This document shows positions 34,676 through 47,500 of a stretch of 64,000 nucleotides of DNA, piece after piece. Origin of the DNA: Panax quinquefolius. Taxonomy: Eukaryota > Streptophyta > Magnoliopsida > Apiales > Araliaceae. The translations under genes and the position numbers were made by a program. The stretch is from the NCBI GenBank assembly GCA_020205615.1, contig CM035171.1, forward strand, positions 6,961,399 to 7,025,398. The letters run 5' to 3'. The notes under the pieces were generated by a model. That model ran no database searches and was not told where the DNA came from. It worked only from the letters and a program-made list of their open reading frames with translations. Numbering within the stretch: the first letter of the stretch is position 1; the number at the start of each line of letters is the position of its first letter.

Positions 34676-37567
34676 ATGAAACCACAAACCAAGCCGGAAT
34701 CCCCACTCCCTACTAGTACTATTCACACCCAAAACCACTCCTCCCCACTTTTGTCTCTCTCCGCCACCACCACCCCTAACTTAACTGCCCACCGCCGCAT
34801 CGCCATCGCCGTCGACCTCAGCGATGAGAGTGCTTTTGCCGTTAAATGGGCCGTCCAAAATTACCTCCGTCCTGGCGACGCCGTCATCCTCCTACACGTC
34901 CGCCCCACCTCCGTTCTCTACGGCGCCGATTGGGGCTCCACCGATACCACCACTCCCTCGGAACAATCCCAACAAACGCTGGAAGACGAATTCGACAATT
35001 TCACCACCACAAAAGCCTCTGATCTAGCTCAACCCTTGGTGGATGCCAACATCCCTTTCAAAATTCATATCGTCAAGGATCATGACATGAAGGAAAGACT
35101 GTGCCTCGAGGTGGAGCGCCTCGGATTGAGCGCAGCTATAATGGGGAGCCGAGGGTTTGGAGCTGTCAAACGTTCTGGGAAGGGAAGGCTGGGGAGTGTA
35201 AGTGATTACTGTGTGCATCACTGTGTTTGTCCGGTGATCGTTGTCAGGTATCTTGATGAGAAGGACGGTGGTGTTAATGGTGGCGGAGGTGCTGCCTTTA
35301 GTGTCGGCAAAGCGGCAAAGGTGGTCGCGGAGGAGGTGCAATTGCATCCGGTGCCAGAGGAGGAGCAGGAGTATCATGATGCTGATGATGAAGACAGAGG
35401 TATTAGGCCTTTTCATCTTTATAACGTCGATCTAACATTGTTTACATATACCATAACTTATTGCTATGTTTATTACTCCGTCCGTGGCTTCATATATTTT
35501 GTTTTAGAATTGTGCACAAACAATTAAGGAAATAATTGTATAACATTAAATATAATATCAATTGTCCATAATATCCTTAAATTCTCATAATTATCATACT
35601 CTCTCATCTCTAACATTTTCCCATCAGTGTTAATTTTGGAAATATTTTAGTTAATTCTCCTAAATTATATAAAACTACAAATAATTATGGAAAAATAAAA
35701 TAATCTAAAACAACATATATTAAGAGACGGAGAAGGGAGCATGATATACGACATGCTTTTATGATATTGGGATTTTTTTGAATGTTTGCTTTACACCGAA
35801 TAAAAATGGTTTGGATGGTGTTAGAAAATGTCCCAACTTTCTGGTAACTTTACCACTTGGATTTTAGTAAATTTCATATTGTGCCTGTGGTTCTCTTGCA
35901 TTAATGTGATCTTTTTGTCAATTTGGGTCATAAACTTAATTTTTAGTAGTATTTTTCAGTCATGTTTCTCTTCTTTCCACCTTAATAATTTGTTCATTCT
36001 AATTCAATCTCATATTGCTGCTATGGATAGCTTCCATGTTTCTTTGGCATGGTTAGAAACTGTTTTTCCAGTTAGCTGGAAAAGTTAGTTGCACTCATCA
36101 TTTTTGTGTATGTTTTATGTTTGGGGGAGGAAACCTATTTAATTGCTTTACTTTTTTTTGTCAATGTGGGAGTTTTGGGAAAACAACGAAGAACCTGAAA
36201 CTTGAAGGAATAATTTCCACATTGTATTTTAGTGTCTTCAGGATGAGCAATAGAGGGTTCTAAATGCTATTTAAAGTCATATTGGAATCTCTCTTAGAAG
36301 GTCCATATAGTGGCCTCCAGTATTTGTTCTAGCTTGATATGCCCTTATCCATCCAAACCGTGATGCTCAAAAGATCCCCCATAAGAATCTTGGTAAATAT
36401 ACCTTGACATAGGTAATTGGGTGTAAACCTGCTGATTTAGTTTAATTGTTGTAGTCATCATTATTTTTCGTCGCTGTTTTTGATAGAGAAGAGCTCATGT
36501 TCTAGAACCTTGTATCACTTGAATCAAGGGCAACACGTTCCTACTAGAACCTAATCCAGACTTATGAAAAGTGTCAATTAAAGACCGTGCAATAGGAGTA
36601 ATATTCTTGTGTCAATTAAATCTACGTTCGTAGAGGTCACTAAGTGATGATTGTGCTCTAATTCAATTGTTAAAATACTCCAATTGTCTTCTTTCTTACT
36701 ATGGACAAAATATATTTTAGCTTTGCATAATGTGCGTTCGTAGAGGTCACTAAGTGATGAGAGATGAACAGTGTTAGAAAAGTAAGATAGAGGAAAGATA
36801 CTCTTTTCGTCCTCAAAAGGATGTCATAAGTATATTTTTCACTGTAATTAAGAAAAGTAAGATAGAGGAAATAAAGTAAAAAAAATCATATTTATCCTTA
36901 GTGGCCCCACAATATTACATAAAGATATGTTTCTTTTTATTCTTTTATACTAATGAACCCCACTAAATAACATACTTACCCCTTACTTTTTGTACCTTAA
37001 CAAAGAAAATTATAACTTAAGTCATCCTTTTGAGGATGGGGTATATATATATTATTGGAGAGAGTGGCTATTTCAGCTCCCAAATTTGCTTATCCACTCC
37101 TTAAAATGGGGCTCATCAAATTACCCTACACCTTGTAAGAACGACAGCATGTTTAGTCAGAAAATTCCTGGAGTCCATTTTGTCTTGTACCTGACATTAA
37201 AGCCAATCAAATAAATACAAAATAATTAGAGAGTTTAGAAAATTGCTATTTTGTAAGTTCTTGGTCATCAGGCATTAGTTGAATCTTATTAACTGAAGTA
37301 TGAAAGTAAGAAAAAGTATATATTCTTAATAGATGTAGATTCATTCATGTATCTCTCTCGGTTTATATAATTATATGTATATATGTTGTTTGTGTATATA
37401 TATTGGTTTCAATTACTTCGTACAGTAAAATTAAATCACTGAAAGTTAAAATTTCAGTCTCATATAGATAAATAAATTGAATCTTGTACAATGGATTAGT
37501 GGATTGATACAACATGCATCTTACTGCAGAAATTGACGAGGACAACCAGAAAGCCCTACGGGTATGA
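34676..37567 (+). CDS. Universal stress protein, PHOS32/PHOS34-like
   Basis: Exon 1 (34676-35399) encodes the whole domain. I propose exon 2 at 37530-37567 (acceptor TTACTGCAG, stop TGA), giving 253 residues ending DEDREIDEDNQKALRV. The first 38 residues are Pro/Ser/Thr-rich with SP sites. The UspA fold follows, starting RRIAIAVDLSDESAFAVKWA. HIVKDHDMKERLCLEVERLG is typical of the plant PHOS32/34 group. The nucleotide-binding signature is GSRGFGA followed by GRLGSVSDYC. An acidic tail (PVPEEEQEYHDADDEDR) ends the protein. Related plant proteins bind ATP/AMP and are phosphorylated by MAP kinases after pathogen signals (family knowledge). Reading through the donor instead would add about 40 unrelated hydrophobic residues, so I favour splicing. 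The coding exon is much richer in GC than its surroundings. Confidence 0.85.
35476..35739. mobile_element. Stowaway-like MITE in the stress-protein intron
   Basis: The left end CTCCGTCCGTGGCTTCATAT and right end (read inward GCTCCCTTCTCCGTCTCTTA) are worn Stowaway-type termini. TA precedes the left end, but the right flank reads CA, so the target duplication has decayed. Confidence 0.6.
36801..37041. mobile_element. Stowaway-like MITE (241 bp) in the stress-protein intron
   Basis: Termini ctcttttcgtcctcaaaagg and, read inward from the right, ccccatcctcaaaaggatga are inverted repeats, flanked by TA at 36799-36800 and 37042-37043. Just upstream, a 25-base word (gttcgtagaggtcactaag and following) occurs twice, near 36627 and 36727. 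Confidence 0.75.
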
Positions 37568-38316
37568 GACAACAACGATATTTGAAGGAATTAATGGTCT
37601 TGTTCCAGGTGGATATAAGAAGGGTGAAGGATGGAGATCTGTTGAAAGATATTGATTCTCTTTCCTTGTTATTAACAGACCTTTCTTTTGCACATATTAG
37701 AAGTTGTGTTGAATGACTAGGTCTAGGTGCATCTGTTTGGATGCTTTGGAGTTTTTCCGTTTCAAAACAATAAATTGCTGCTTTTTAATTGCAAGTTTGA
37801 AGACGTTTTTAATTGTTCCAAACAATATTCTGGCCTCTCTCTTTTTTTGATTGATCATGCAAGCTTTTCAGTCCACAGTTGTCCCATTAGATTTTCATTC
37901 CAGCACATGAGTTGATTATATTAATGATTCAATATTACACTTCCTAGGGAAAGAGATGTTGATCAGAAATTCAGGCCAACACTGATTTCTCAACATGAAA
38001 AATAAATATATGCAGCAATTGATGTGGAAATATTCTTTTCTAGAATATACAAAAACTAATTGTAAAATAGCCTTTGAACTAGTTATAAATAGAAGACTGA
38101 TTGGCTAATCAAAACAGTGTTCAACAGAAAAACCAGCATATGTATGTAGACGAAGTTCTAATGATGCTTACACCATGAGATCTTGCTAAATTGCTTCCCC
38201 TTTTCAGGATACATCAATTATTCTCCTTAAAATAGTTGGGTAATTTCCACTTGCGGGTTGATTCAGACTAGTGACCTAGAAATCCACACAATTCAAATCA
38301 AGTATCAGTCATCATC
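37568..38316. other. Convergent intergenic region
   Basis: This holds the 3' ends of the stress-protein gene (plus) and the LRR-protein gene (minus). No further coding sequence or element was recognised. Confidence 0.5.
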
Positions 38317-41020
38317 TCAAAGACCTCCAGGCGTTCCCTCACTGCGACTCCTATGCACACCAAGACCTGGCCTGAAGCTCAGCAATTTGCTACCAACATC
38401 GTCAAAACTAGGTCGAACAGTGGTCTTGATTCCACTTGGAGGCAAGCGTCCATGCCTGTCCCTGGATGGTTTTGGAGACGCAGCTGCTTGCTGACTTTTA
38501 CGACTGTGAATTGATGATGATGATGACCTCTTGTGAGCAGCCACTCCATGGTTTCCCTTCCGCATATTTTTAAGTTCTGATCTAAGGCCGCGGTCATTCT
38601 GATTGGCAGAAATGCCTAATCGAGCAGAGCGATCTGCTGAATCCTTCAAAGGACCAGATTTAATGGATTGCCTGTTGAAGTAAGCTAGATGTGGAAGAAG
38701 ACTTTGCAGATATTTCTTTAGTTGCTCATCCCCAACAATCTTCTGAGCTGGATTTCCTTCCAGGCTGATAGCTTGTACGGAATTGTAGTTAGCTGCAAGT
38801 TGCCCAAGACATTTCGTTGTCGAAATTTTGTTAAATCGGAGATCAAGAACATTCAGCTTAAGGAGGCGGTGAAGACCCTCAACCTCGCTAATTTTGTTTC
38901 CAGCTAGGTATAACTCTTTCAGGGAGGAACACGATGCTAGGCCTAACAAGTAAAAACAGGAGACACAAATAAGAGAATCATTTGAAACAAACAAAAATAA
39001 GAGAATCAACGAGGGGTTAAAGTGAACAACTCAAGCACGGTATTCTCAATATTGTCTTCTAGAATCACTCAAGTTCATGAGAGACACAAGCTTATAGTTA
39101 AGCTAAATCAGCTTGTTGAATAAGTTCTCAGAACCCTGAAAGAGTTGAGCTTTATTTCTTTCAAGTTGGTTTCTACAAATTGAGCTCGAGATATCAATTG
39201 GGCTATTTGATTGATGAACTTCTTACACTATTGAACCCTAAATTTATCATGAATGACTTGGTTCATTGCACAACATTAACATATTCATGCTTTACAATGA
39301 AGGCTATACCGTGTCCAATTCTGAGAATCCGATTGTAGCTTAGGTGAAGAACACGAAGTCGTGTAAGTCCCCATATTCCTTCAATGGTGGAAATATTGTT
39401 TTTTGACAGATTCAAAATATGGAGTCCTCGAGGGAGAGCACCAGCAGTTATCCTCACTAAGAAAAAAAATGGAGAGATTAATCATCACAAGGATGGAAAG
39501 ATAGAGTATCGAATATCTTGATCCAAAATCAATAATACTAGACCAAGCAAAGGCGAACAAAAGGAAAAGGCAAGTGATATTAGAGATTCAAACCTATAGA
39601 ATTTCCAGATATATTAAGTGCTTTCAGGCTCACAAAAGCGCTGAGGAATGGGATCACATCCAATCCATGGTTAGCCAGCTGTGCAGCCGTGGCTGTAGCA
39701 CTCAATGAAGAAATATATTTTTTTGAAGCTTCCATGCCAGGAGTGATCTTGCCGTCCTGTCTAGCAGTAGTCAAACCATCTATGACAGTGGCCCCCACAT
39801 CTGCCTTATGATAACTCGATGTGGATAGTTCATATTTTTCTTCCAATGGGCTGAAATGCTGAAGATCCATAACCCACTCCTCAATACGTTTTATCCTGAA
39901 ATCCTTACTAGGCAATTCATCCCAATGGCGAACAGCAGATTCTGCCCGAGGGGTTTTCACTGTGTTTACCTCATCCATCACAGGTATTATCCAGTCTTTC
40001 ACTGAACCAACATATTTATAACTATCGCAACCATCATCAGCATGGTTTTCCATACAAGTTTTCTCATTATTTTTTACGCTATCATCTCTTCCCTCATCTA
40101 GATTGACCAGTCTGCCAACCTTGTGAACTAACATCTCTTTCCTCTTTAAATCTAAGACATTCAGGTCCTCACAAGATGTAGCATGAGGCACTATGTTTAC
40201 AGAAGTTAAACGTCCACCAAAAGAAACCATGTTGGGCAAAGAAAATGATTTTGAAATAACATGTGGAGTATGTGTAGTTAGTGGAGTATGGTTACTAGAT
40301 TCACCAGTACACTCACCAGAAAACTGGGTTTCAGAGTTTTCACAACCTCCTTTTTCAGGTTGTTGCAGATCTCCAATTGAAAAGATCGATTCATTATTCA
40401 CCATATCAGAACTCACTTGAAGAGAGACACAAAGCAGAGCTTCTGGTGATTGACCAAAGGGGTTAACTTCAGGATCATTATCGCCAACTGAAATTACAGA
40501 ATCACTTTGATCATGGGATCCATCACCAGAAAACCCTTGTTCTGTCTCATCCTCTGAGTCATTGCCACCAGAGACTCTTCCCTTCCAATCCAGTCCGCTT
40601 CCTAAAGACTGGCTCTTCTTCATACGAGTCTTATTAACCTCAACATCACTTTCAGTATTATATTTCATCTTGATATCCGATTTCCAGTTATGCTCAACAG
40701 AAGATGAACTTGTAACCTTATTAACAGTAATATACATAATATCGTCACGTGCCTTCAAAAGTAATGGACTTGCGCCTGAAGAATTGGTGAAGTCCTTCGA
40801 GCCCTGATTGTCAGATTGATCTACCAAAGCCTTATGCATCGCTTCAGCAGATAATTGCACTGTTTTCTGGTTTGAGAGAAACACACATAATCAGCATTAC
40901 CTGTTGTAATCCCCCAAGTTCTAACTATTAAAGAATAAGTTTTGAACAATAGAAAGTTTTTACGGTCACCTTTGGTTTGGAGGAATGAATGTTAGCATTA
41001 AAGCATGAAAACCTAACCAT
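38317..41020 (-). CDS. Leucine-rich-repeat protein, outer arm dynein light chain 1 type (At1g78230-like)
   Basis: Four exons on the minus strand, 41020-40970, 40866-39594, 39456-39310 and 38942-38317, join in frame (phases 0, 1, 1) to give 698 residues. The tiny first exon encodes MVRFSCFNANIHSSKPK. The long second exon is a hydrophilic, Ser/Asp-rich region of about 420 residues with MKKSQSLGSGLDW and SFSLPNMVSFGGRL motifs. Leucine-rich repeats of the SDS22/dynein-light-chain kind follow: LKALNISGNSI, LHILNLSKNNISTIEGI, LRVLHLSYNRILRIGHG, LKELYLAGNKISEVEGL, LNVLDLRFNKIS and a capping AISLEGNPAQK. The C-terminus is basic and Ser-rich. Flowering plants lack motile cilia, so the name reflects repeat type only. 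It may be a scaffold or microtubule-linked protein; that is inference. Confidence 0.9.
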
Positions 41021-43606
41021 CTCTGTAGAACCGAACAAAGTTTGATATCACATGAGGACTACTTGTTACGTTAAAATCTTTTGATTAAGAAATATAATGC
41101 ACAATACACCCAGAAGCCAGAAAAAAAGATCCACTTTCTCCAAAATGGAAAGGCATATTACTGGAAGCTTCAGGAACTAGCTAAAGCTGACCTTAGCCAT
41201 AGTCAAGGGACAAACCCTCTGAGACACGACACAATCTCCAAATGTATGATGATCTAGATCTCCTCAAAACACAAAGGAATGTCACCCTCTCATTATCACC
41301 CCACACCCACTTAGAGGTGTGAGAACAGTTTAACTTTGTTGCAGCTGCCAGACTGAAAGAGGATCTTTGGCAACTATAAAATCCCAACCTTTAACATGCG
41401 TAAGAGACCACTGCCTGATACACAAGAGAAAATAAAACAAGAATACTAGTTTAGCAGGCAGCAAGAAAAACATTATCGGTAAATTTCAGATTATGCTAAG
41501 GGTGAAGGTTTCTAAGAACAAGTCATATCTGATTTTGTCCTTTTTATATGGAACCTGATAGGCAGGTAGTAAATTTACAAAGTACTTCAATAGAATGCAC
41601 AAAATGGATTTTCCTGATTTTCTATGCATAGGAACTTTAGCAATATAATACTGATGAGACAAATACGAAATTAGCTTTGACTGTTTTCACTGTTTCTACT
41701 CAAATAATTTTATAAAATTATTCTTCAATCTCCTTTGTTAAAGGAGCTGGACATAACATACAAAATAGGAATTAGTGTAATGAACATCTACAGTAAATAA
41801 ATTAAGAAATTCACAGTTAGTGTAATGAATACTAAAATATCAACCGTAAGTATATCCACAAAGTCGCAGCTTAATGTTCCCACGTTTGAATTTAAAAACA
41901 AAAACAAAAACAAAAACAAAAACAAAAACAAAAAAAGAGGTCAGAATGCTAGTTTAAGTTCCTGAAAATCATTGTAAAAAGTACAGAAAAATAGTTAATG
42001 GTATCAAAGACTCTTATAGAATTAGTGAAATACATATTGGTACTTTTGCTCCAAAATATAGTACTCTTACATTCCAGAGTTCTAAATCCAGTAACTCAAG
42101 TATTTTTATTTTTTGTTTTCCACCACTAATTGCAAAAATATTTTAATTTAGTATTTGGATGATCAAACATTATATTTTAAATACATTATTTCTAGAAGAA
42201 TAAGTTTGTTTAAGCAACTAAAAATCTTCTCTGAAATATATGCATTCTAATTGAACTTCTTAACTATAAGCATCCATACAAAGCTACCCCTAACATACCA
42301 TGTTTTAACCTATCTAGAGTACCGCATTCATGTATCTGTTACACGGACGGAAACGATCCATGGTCCGAATAACATGACATCTTGAAGCATTCACTTTAAT
42401 ATCCCAAGATGGTACTTCGTACAAGAAGCCAATTTTTCAATAAATCAATACATATGATACAAAGGGACCTCATATAACAATCACATAAATGACATAATGA
42501 TTGAACAAAACAAATTGCTGGTAAAAACATGCCCTGTATATTAGAATACTAGATAACACAATTCAAGAACTCTCTCTCTCACACACACACACAAACACAC
42601 AAAAAGTATTTATGCGGTTTTCCCATTCAGGACAGGTGAATATAATACCAATACATTGTATATAAAGAAAATCACAAAAACAGTTTTTTTTTTTTTTGTG
42701 GGGGTGGTCCAGGACTGAACTTTCTTGGAGTTGAAATATGATCATATATATCAAAGATTTGAATCAGTTTATGTAATCAAAAACTAGAAGATAGTGAATT
42801 CAGTTTCAATGGATAAAGAAGCTAAAGCCATTCAGAGCAGAAATCTCTACATTCAACCAAAATTGTTATAGAATCACATAAAAACAATAATTTTCAATCA
42901 GCCAATTTTAGTACTCCCAACAAAGTCTATAATATCATAAAAACTAGTATATAACGAGTACAACTGTTGAATTAGAGATCTAACCTATTTTTAGCCGGAT
43001 TGTAATGACGATTGAGGTAGTCTTCTGGTTTGAAAGCTGAAAGTTAACGGGGAAATACATAAATACATAAATACATAATACAATTAATACAAAAACAACC
43101 TCTTTTGGAATATAAGGAAAAACTTTGAATCTAACCCTAATTATGGCAGTTGTTATCCGGTGTCCAAGGAAAGTAAAAAAGGGCACTGCTGAACTTATGG
43201 CAGGCAGGTAAATGTAGAGAGCAGTAGCGGTCAGCTTGATATTTTCGCGACCAAGGTTTTAGTTGTAAATTACAATAGGGTTGTGGGTTGTTTGCTAATT
43301 GAAAATGTATTAAAAACAAAGGTAACATAATGATTTTTTAATATTTTTATATAAAAATCATCGCTATAAATTTTATAAACGATAAAAATATTAAAAAATT
43401 ATATAAAAATATTAATTTTTTAAAAACAAAAAATCGTCCATTAAAAACAACATAAATCAAAGAGCATAGAGGCATATTGATTAGTACTAGTGTTCAAAAA
43501 TATTCATGAAATTGAAAGCCACAATTTTTAGAAATTTTAGAAATATATTATATATGTTAAATTATTAATTTTAAAAAATTGTCTAGTTAACTTTAAAAAT
43601 ATACTA
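41021..43606 (-). other. Upstream and possible 5' UTR region of the LRR gene
   Basis: No coding exon was recognised. Simple repeats include (CAAAAA)n at 41894-41936 and a (TC)n/(CA)n tract at about 42571-42600. A transcription start near 43.2 kb is plausible from the drop to strongly AT-rich intergenic sequence beyond it, but the sequence shows no decisive motif. Confidence 0.4.
41894..41936. repeat. (CAAAAA)n simple repeat
   Basis: About seven units of the hexamer AAAAAC in a row. Confidence 0.95.
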
Positions 43607-43922
43607 CTCCCTCCGTCCCTTTTTAAATATCATTTTAAATACGTATTTTTGTCTCTTCATATTTTTCATTTGAGAATTTTAATTAAACATTAATTATTTA
43701 ATTTTCAATATTACTCAAGTATTAAAAATAACTTTGATTTTTTCACTACTTTCTATTCAATAAGTAACACTCTTTTATTTCAATGTAAGGATAATATTGA
43801 TATTTAAAATTATTTGTAGCTAAAAAAATATAGTATTTATTATTTTTCTTAATATGTCATGTATCCACTTCTAAAAGACAAATAATAAGGGACGAATAAA
43901 TTGTATCTTATAGAGGGGGGAG
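43607..43922. mobile_element. Stowaway MITE (about 316 bp), worn right end
   Basis: The left terminus CTCCCTCCGTCCCTTTTTAA is canonical. The right end reads inward CTCCCCCCTCTATAAGATAC. TA flanks both sides (43605-43606 and 43923-43924). The interior is AT-rich with no coding sequence. Confidence 0.8.
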
Positions 43923-44032
43923 TACTCTATTTTAAATAATCTACATATTTACAGTTGTATCAATTAATATCAAAATTTTATGTTTATTTGTATTCTGTAA
44001 TATAGTAAATTGAAAGACTAAACATAATAGTA

Positions 44033-44240
44033 CTCTCTTTGTTCAACTTATTTTATCCTAATTGTATTTTTATAATCAGATTGACTAATTTTAAGATTAA
44101 GAAAAACATATGCATTAAAAAATTTGAAATTAAATAAGTTGATTTCGATAGTAAATAAACTTTAGAATAAATTTTGATTTTAAATATAATCAATTTGACC
44201 ATAAAAAAAAGTCAGTTAATTAGAACAAGGAAGGAGGGAA
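44033..44240. mobile_element. Stowaway-like MITE remnant
   Basis: The left end ctctctttgttcaacttatt and the right end (read inward ccctccttccttgttctaat) are similar to the Stowaway family. TA precedes the left end. The right border is uncertain by about ten bases. Confidence 0.55.
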
Positions 44241-44301
44241 ATGGGAATACTATTTTTGGTTGGAAAAGAGGTTTTAAGGCAACTAAAATCAAGATATCCT
44301 C

Positions 44302-44348
44302 AACCCTAATCTAGCCCAGCCCAGCCCAGCCCAGCCCAGCCCAGCCCA
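44302..44348 (+). promoter_or_regulatory. Telo box plus seven tandem site II (RGCCCA) motifs upstream of frataxin
   Basis: AACCCTAA at 44302-44309 matches the plant telo box. It is followed by seven head-to-tail AGCCC units (44313-44348), each junction completing AGCCCA, the complement of the TCP-bound site II element TGGGCT. Another TGGGCC lies near 44398. Telo box plus site II combinations are known in promoters of nuclear genes for mitochondrial and ribosomal proteins. The array is about 160 bases before the frataxin ATG, and I see no TATA box there. Confidence 0.7.
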
Positions 44349-44504
44349 TTAATTAAAATCCAGAATTTTGGTCTAATGTCAAAACTAAGATGGATGATGG
44401 GCCACTTGTCTATTTTTTGATTTTATGTGGTATTTTTTTAAATTATTATTCAGTTCGTACAAAATAATCGAAGACGAAGAAGCTTTATCTGCGCGTAGGC
44501 GAAA

Positions 44505-47500
44505 ATGAATTCTTCCTGGAAACTGAGAAGGATATTAACAACGATTCTAAAATCTTCTGCCTCTTCTTCTTATTCAACTTCAAGAGCGTTACTCTGTCCT
44601 CTGTATCTTCTGGAAGCTTCTAACTATTCAAAATCAACGACATCGCTTTCTTCCCTTCCTAGAAGCTTTTGCTCTCGCCCTTCTAGTGTCATCGACGACG
44701 TTTCTCAAGGCCCAGTGGCTGTCGATTACAGGTATCTGATCTCTCCCTCTATTTTTTAATGATATCTATATTGAATTAAGGGACAATTTTGATTATCTAT
44801 TTTTTAATGATATCTATTTTGATTCATCAACCAATGAAGGATTCAAAGCTCAGATTGTTAGGGATATGATTTTTTGGTACTGCAATTTTGAACAGTAATG
44901 CTAGCATATTTAGAAATGATGACATTATTTTTTTCTAAGTTGAGGGGTGTGAAGTGAATTTTCTAACAATTAATGTGGATACAGTTCTCTGCTGCAGGAG
45001 GATGAATTTCACAGGCTGGCTGATTCCACAATTCATGACCTCCTAGAGAAGATAGAGGTAATAATTGCGAATGAAATTTCCATGTTTGTCATTTCTGAAT
45101 GTTTTGACTTGTTAGACAATCCTGTATAGTGTATTCAGAGTTTTAATTAGATAGTTGGATACCGAGTATTTTCCAAGATTAGCATCAATCACATCCAAGT
45201 TTCTAGATTACAGCCAAAATTCCCAAGCTTTCTCAATAAGGGCCAAACTCCAATTGAATTGGCGTTAGAGTTTGAAAATCAAATCCAACGCCAGTTCAAT
45301 TGGCGTTGGAGGGTTGAAAATTATTAGATTAACTTAACCAAATTATTAGACTAACTTAATCAGATTATTTTTTAAATAAATGATTTTAAAAAAAATAAGT
45401 ATCCTAATTTTTTTTAGAAACAAATTTATTTTTGTAAAAGGGGAAAAAATTATTCCAACGCCAAACTTTGGCCAGTTGAATTGGTGTTGGTTGGCTTTAT
45501 TTTTTTATTAAGCAAATTTGAAGACAAGGAAAGCTGATTTTTTTTTAAAAAGCAAATGTCAGGAAAGTTGAAGAGAGAGAGAGTTAACGCCACTTGAATT
45601 GGCATTTCAACTTTTTTTTTAAGTAGATGTCAGAAAAGTTGGAGAGAGAGAGAGAGAGTTAATGCCACTTGAATTGGCGTTTCAACCTCTCTCTTTTTTC
45701 TTTTCTTTTTATAAAGCAAATTTGAAGGGATAAGTTTTTTTTTAACGCCACTTGAATTGGCGTTTCAACTTTTTTTTTAAGTAGATGTTAGGAATAGATG
45801 TAAAGCATTCCCAAGTCCATATCTATAACCACAGAAGAATAATTTACACAATATAGTTAACAATTTATGAATATGTTATTAACAAATAAGTCAAATAAAG
45901 GTAATGAAACATTACCTGTAACAAAACTAAACAACCTGCAACATCGCAAGTATCTACATTAGTCCCACGACATAAATGATGATATAAATAAGCTAGACAT
46001 GCACCAGCTATATGTATGCACTGTCCCTAGATCCTCTAGTAAAGGTAAAAACTTTAATTTAACACGATTTTTCATACAATCACAAAGTATGTGGGTTATG
46101 ATTATAAGCAGGTGAGCCCTAATGTGATTTTTCAGTAACATTTGTTTTTATTAACTCTAACAACCACATCAGCCTAAGACTATTAGAATTAAAGTCGGTC
46201 TACTTCCAAGAAGATTTTCAACTAAATTTCACCACTCCGGAATGGTAGCACTCCCATTGTTAGTATATGTCACAGGGGATCCAAGAGTAGGAGGACCCAT
46301 TAGTGGAGGGTGATAGTATTCTCGCCAATGGGAAGATGGAATGTGTGAGTCTCCACTCGCCATCTCTCTATCATGACTGTGATCAAAGCACAATCATATC
46401 TAATTTGTCTTACTCTATATACTCCATAAAATTCAACTTGTGCAATACTATGAAATCAGGGTGATTTTCTCTCCACAGCTGAAAATACCCCCATCAGCAG
46501 GCCTACATTTAAGGGGAGGCGGCTCCTGCCAAATGTATAAATAAGTTAATATTACCAACTTCATAATTAATTTTTTTTATTGTGATATGAATATTTAAAA
46601 TTAAAAACTTGGTGTTATTATTATTATTATTATTATTACTATAAAATAAATAATACATACCTTGCCCCGCCATATATTTTCTGAACGATGAGAAGATTGA
46701 AGAGTCAGTAATGATGTGTCAATAGGACCAGGGTGAATCCAGTCATCAGCCATAAATTTATTTGAAAGAAAGAAGAAAATGAAGAAACAGAGGAGAAAGA
46801 AAGATTGTATGGAAAAAAAAAGATAGAAAGTGAGATGCTAGACTAAAAGAGAGAAAGTGAGAGTAAAAAATAGGGTGAGAGTAAAAAAGAGAGATAGAAA
46901 GTGAGACGAGGGGTTGTTGATTTTATAGTTAAAATGAAGCATTGAATGACCATGTAAATAGCTAGACTAGGTGATTTTAGGCTCATGTGACATCTTTTTT
47001 TCATATTTGTTTTTTTTAAAGTACAAACGCCACTTTAAGTGGCGTTCAACTCTCTCCTATATTTCCTTTTTTTTTCAAAGTTTGCTTAACAAAAAAAATA
47101 TTAGAAAATATATTAAAGAAAGGTTTCAACGCCATTTCATTTGGCATTGGATCAAAAAAAAAATCTTTCAAAAAAAATTAGTTAATTTGTTCTCCAACGC
47201 CACTTCAAGTGGCGCTAAAAAAAAAACTTTTCTCTGCCATCTTTCTTCAAATTTGCTTTATAAATTTTTTTTTGTTCAACCGTCAATTCAAGTGGTGTTA
47301 AAAAAAAACTTATCCCTCCAAATTTGCTGTATAAAAAAAGAGAGGTTGGAACGCCAATTAAGTGGCGTTAACTCTCTCTGTTCAACTTTCCTGACATTTG
47401 CTTTATATAAAAAAAAAATCAGCTTTCCTTCTTTTCAAATTTGCTTAATAAATTTTTTTTCCAACCAACGCCAATTCAACTGGCGTTTGGCGTTGGATTA

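Noticed and set aside
35024..35416. Antisense open frame of 130 codons in the stress-protein exon
   Set aside because: It is a shadow of the GC-richer coding exon on the other strand.
39160..40900. A tRNA or other structural RNA gene within the LRR gene region or elsewhere in the window
   Set aside because: I scanned for tRNA A/B box patterns and found none convincing. A tRNA-scanning program would be needed to exclude weak cases.
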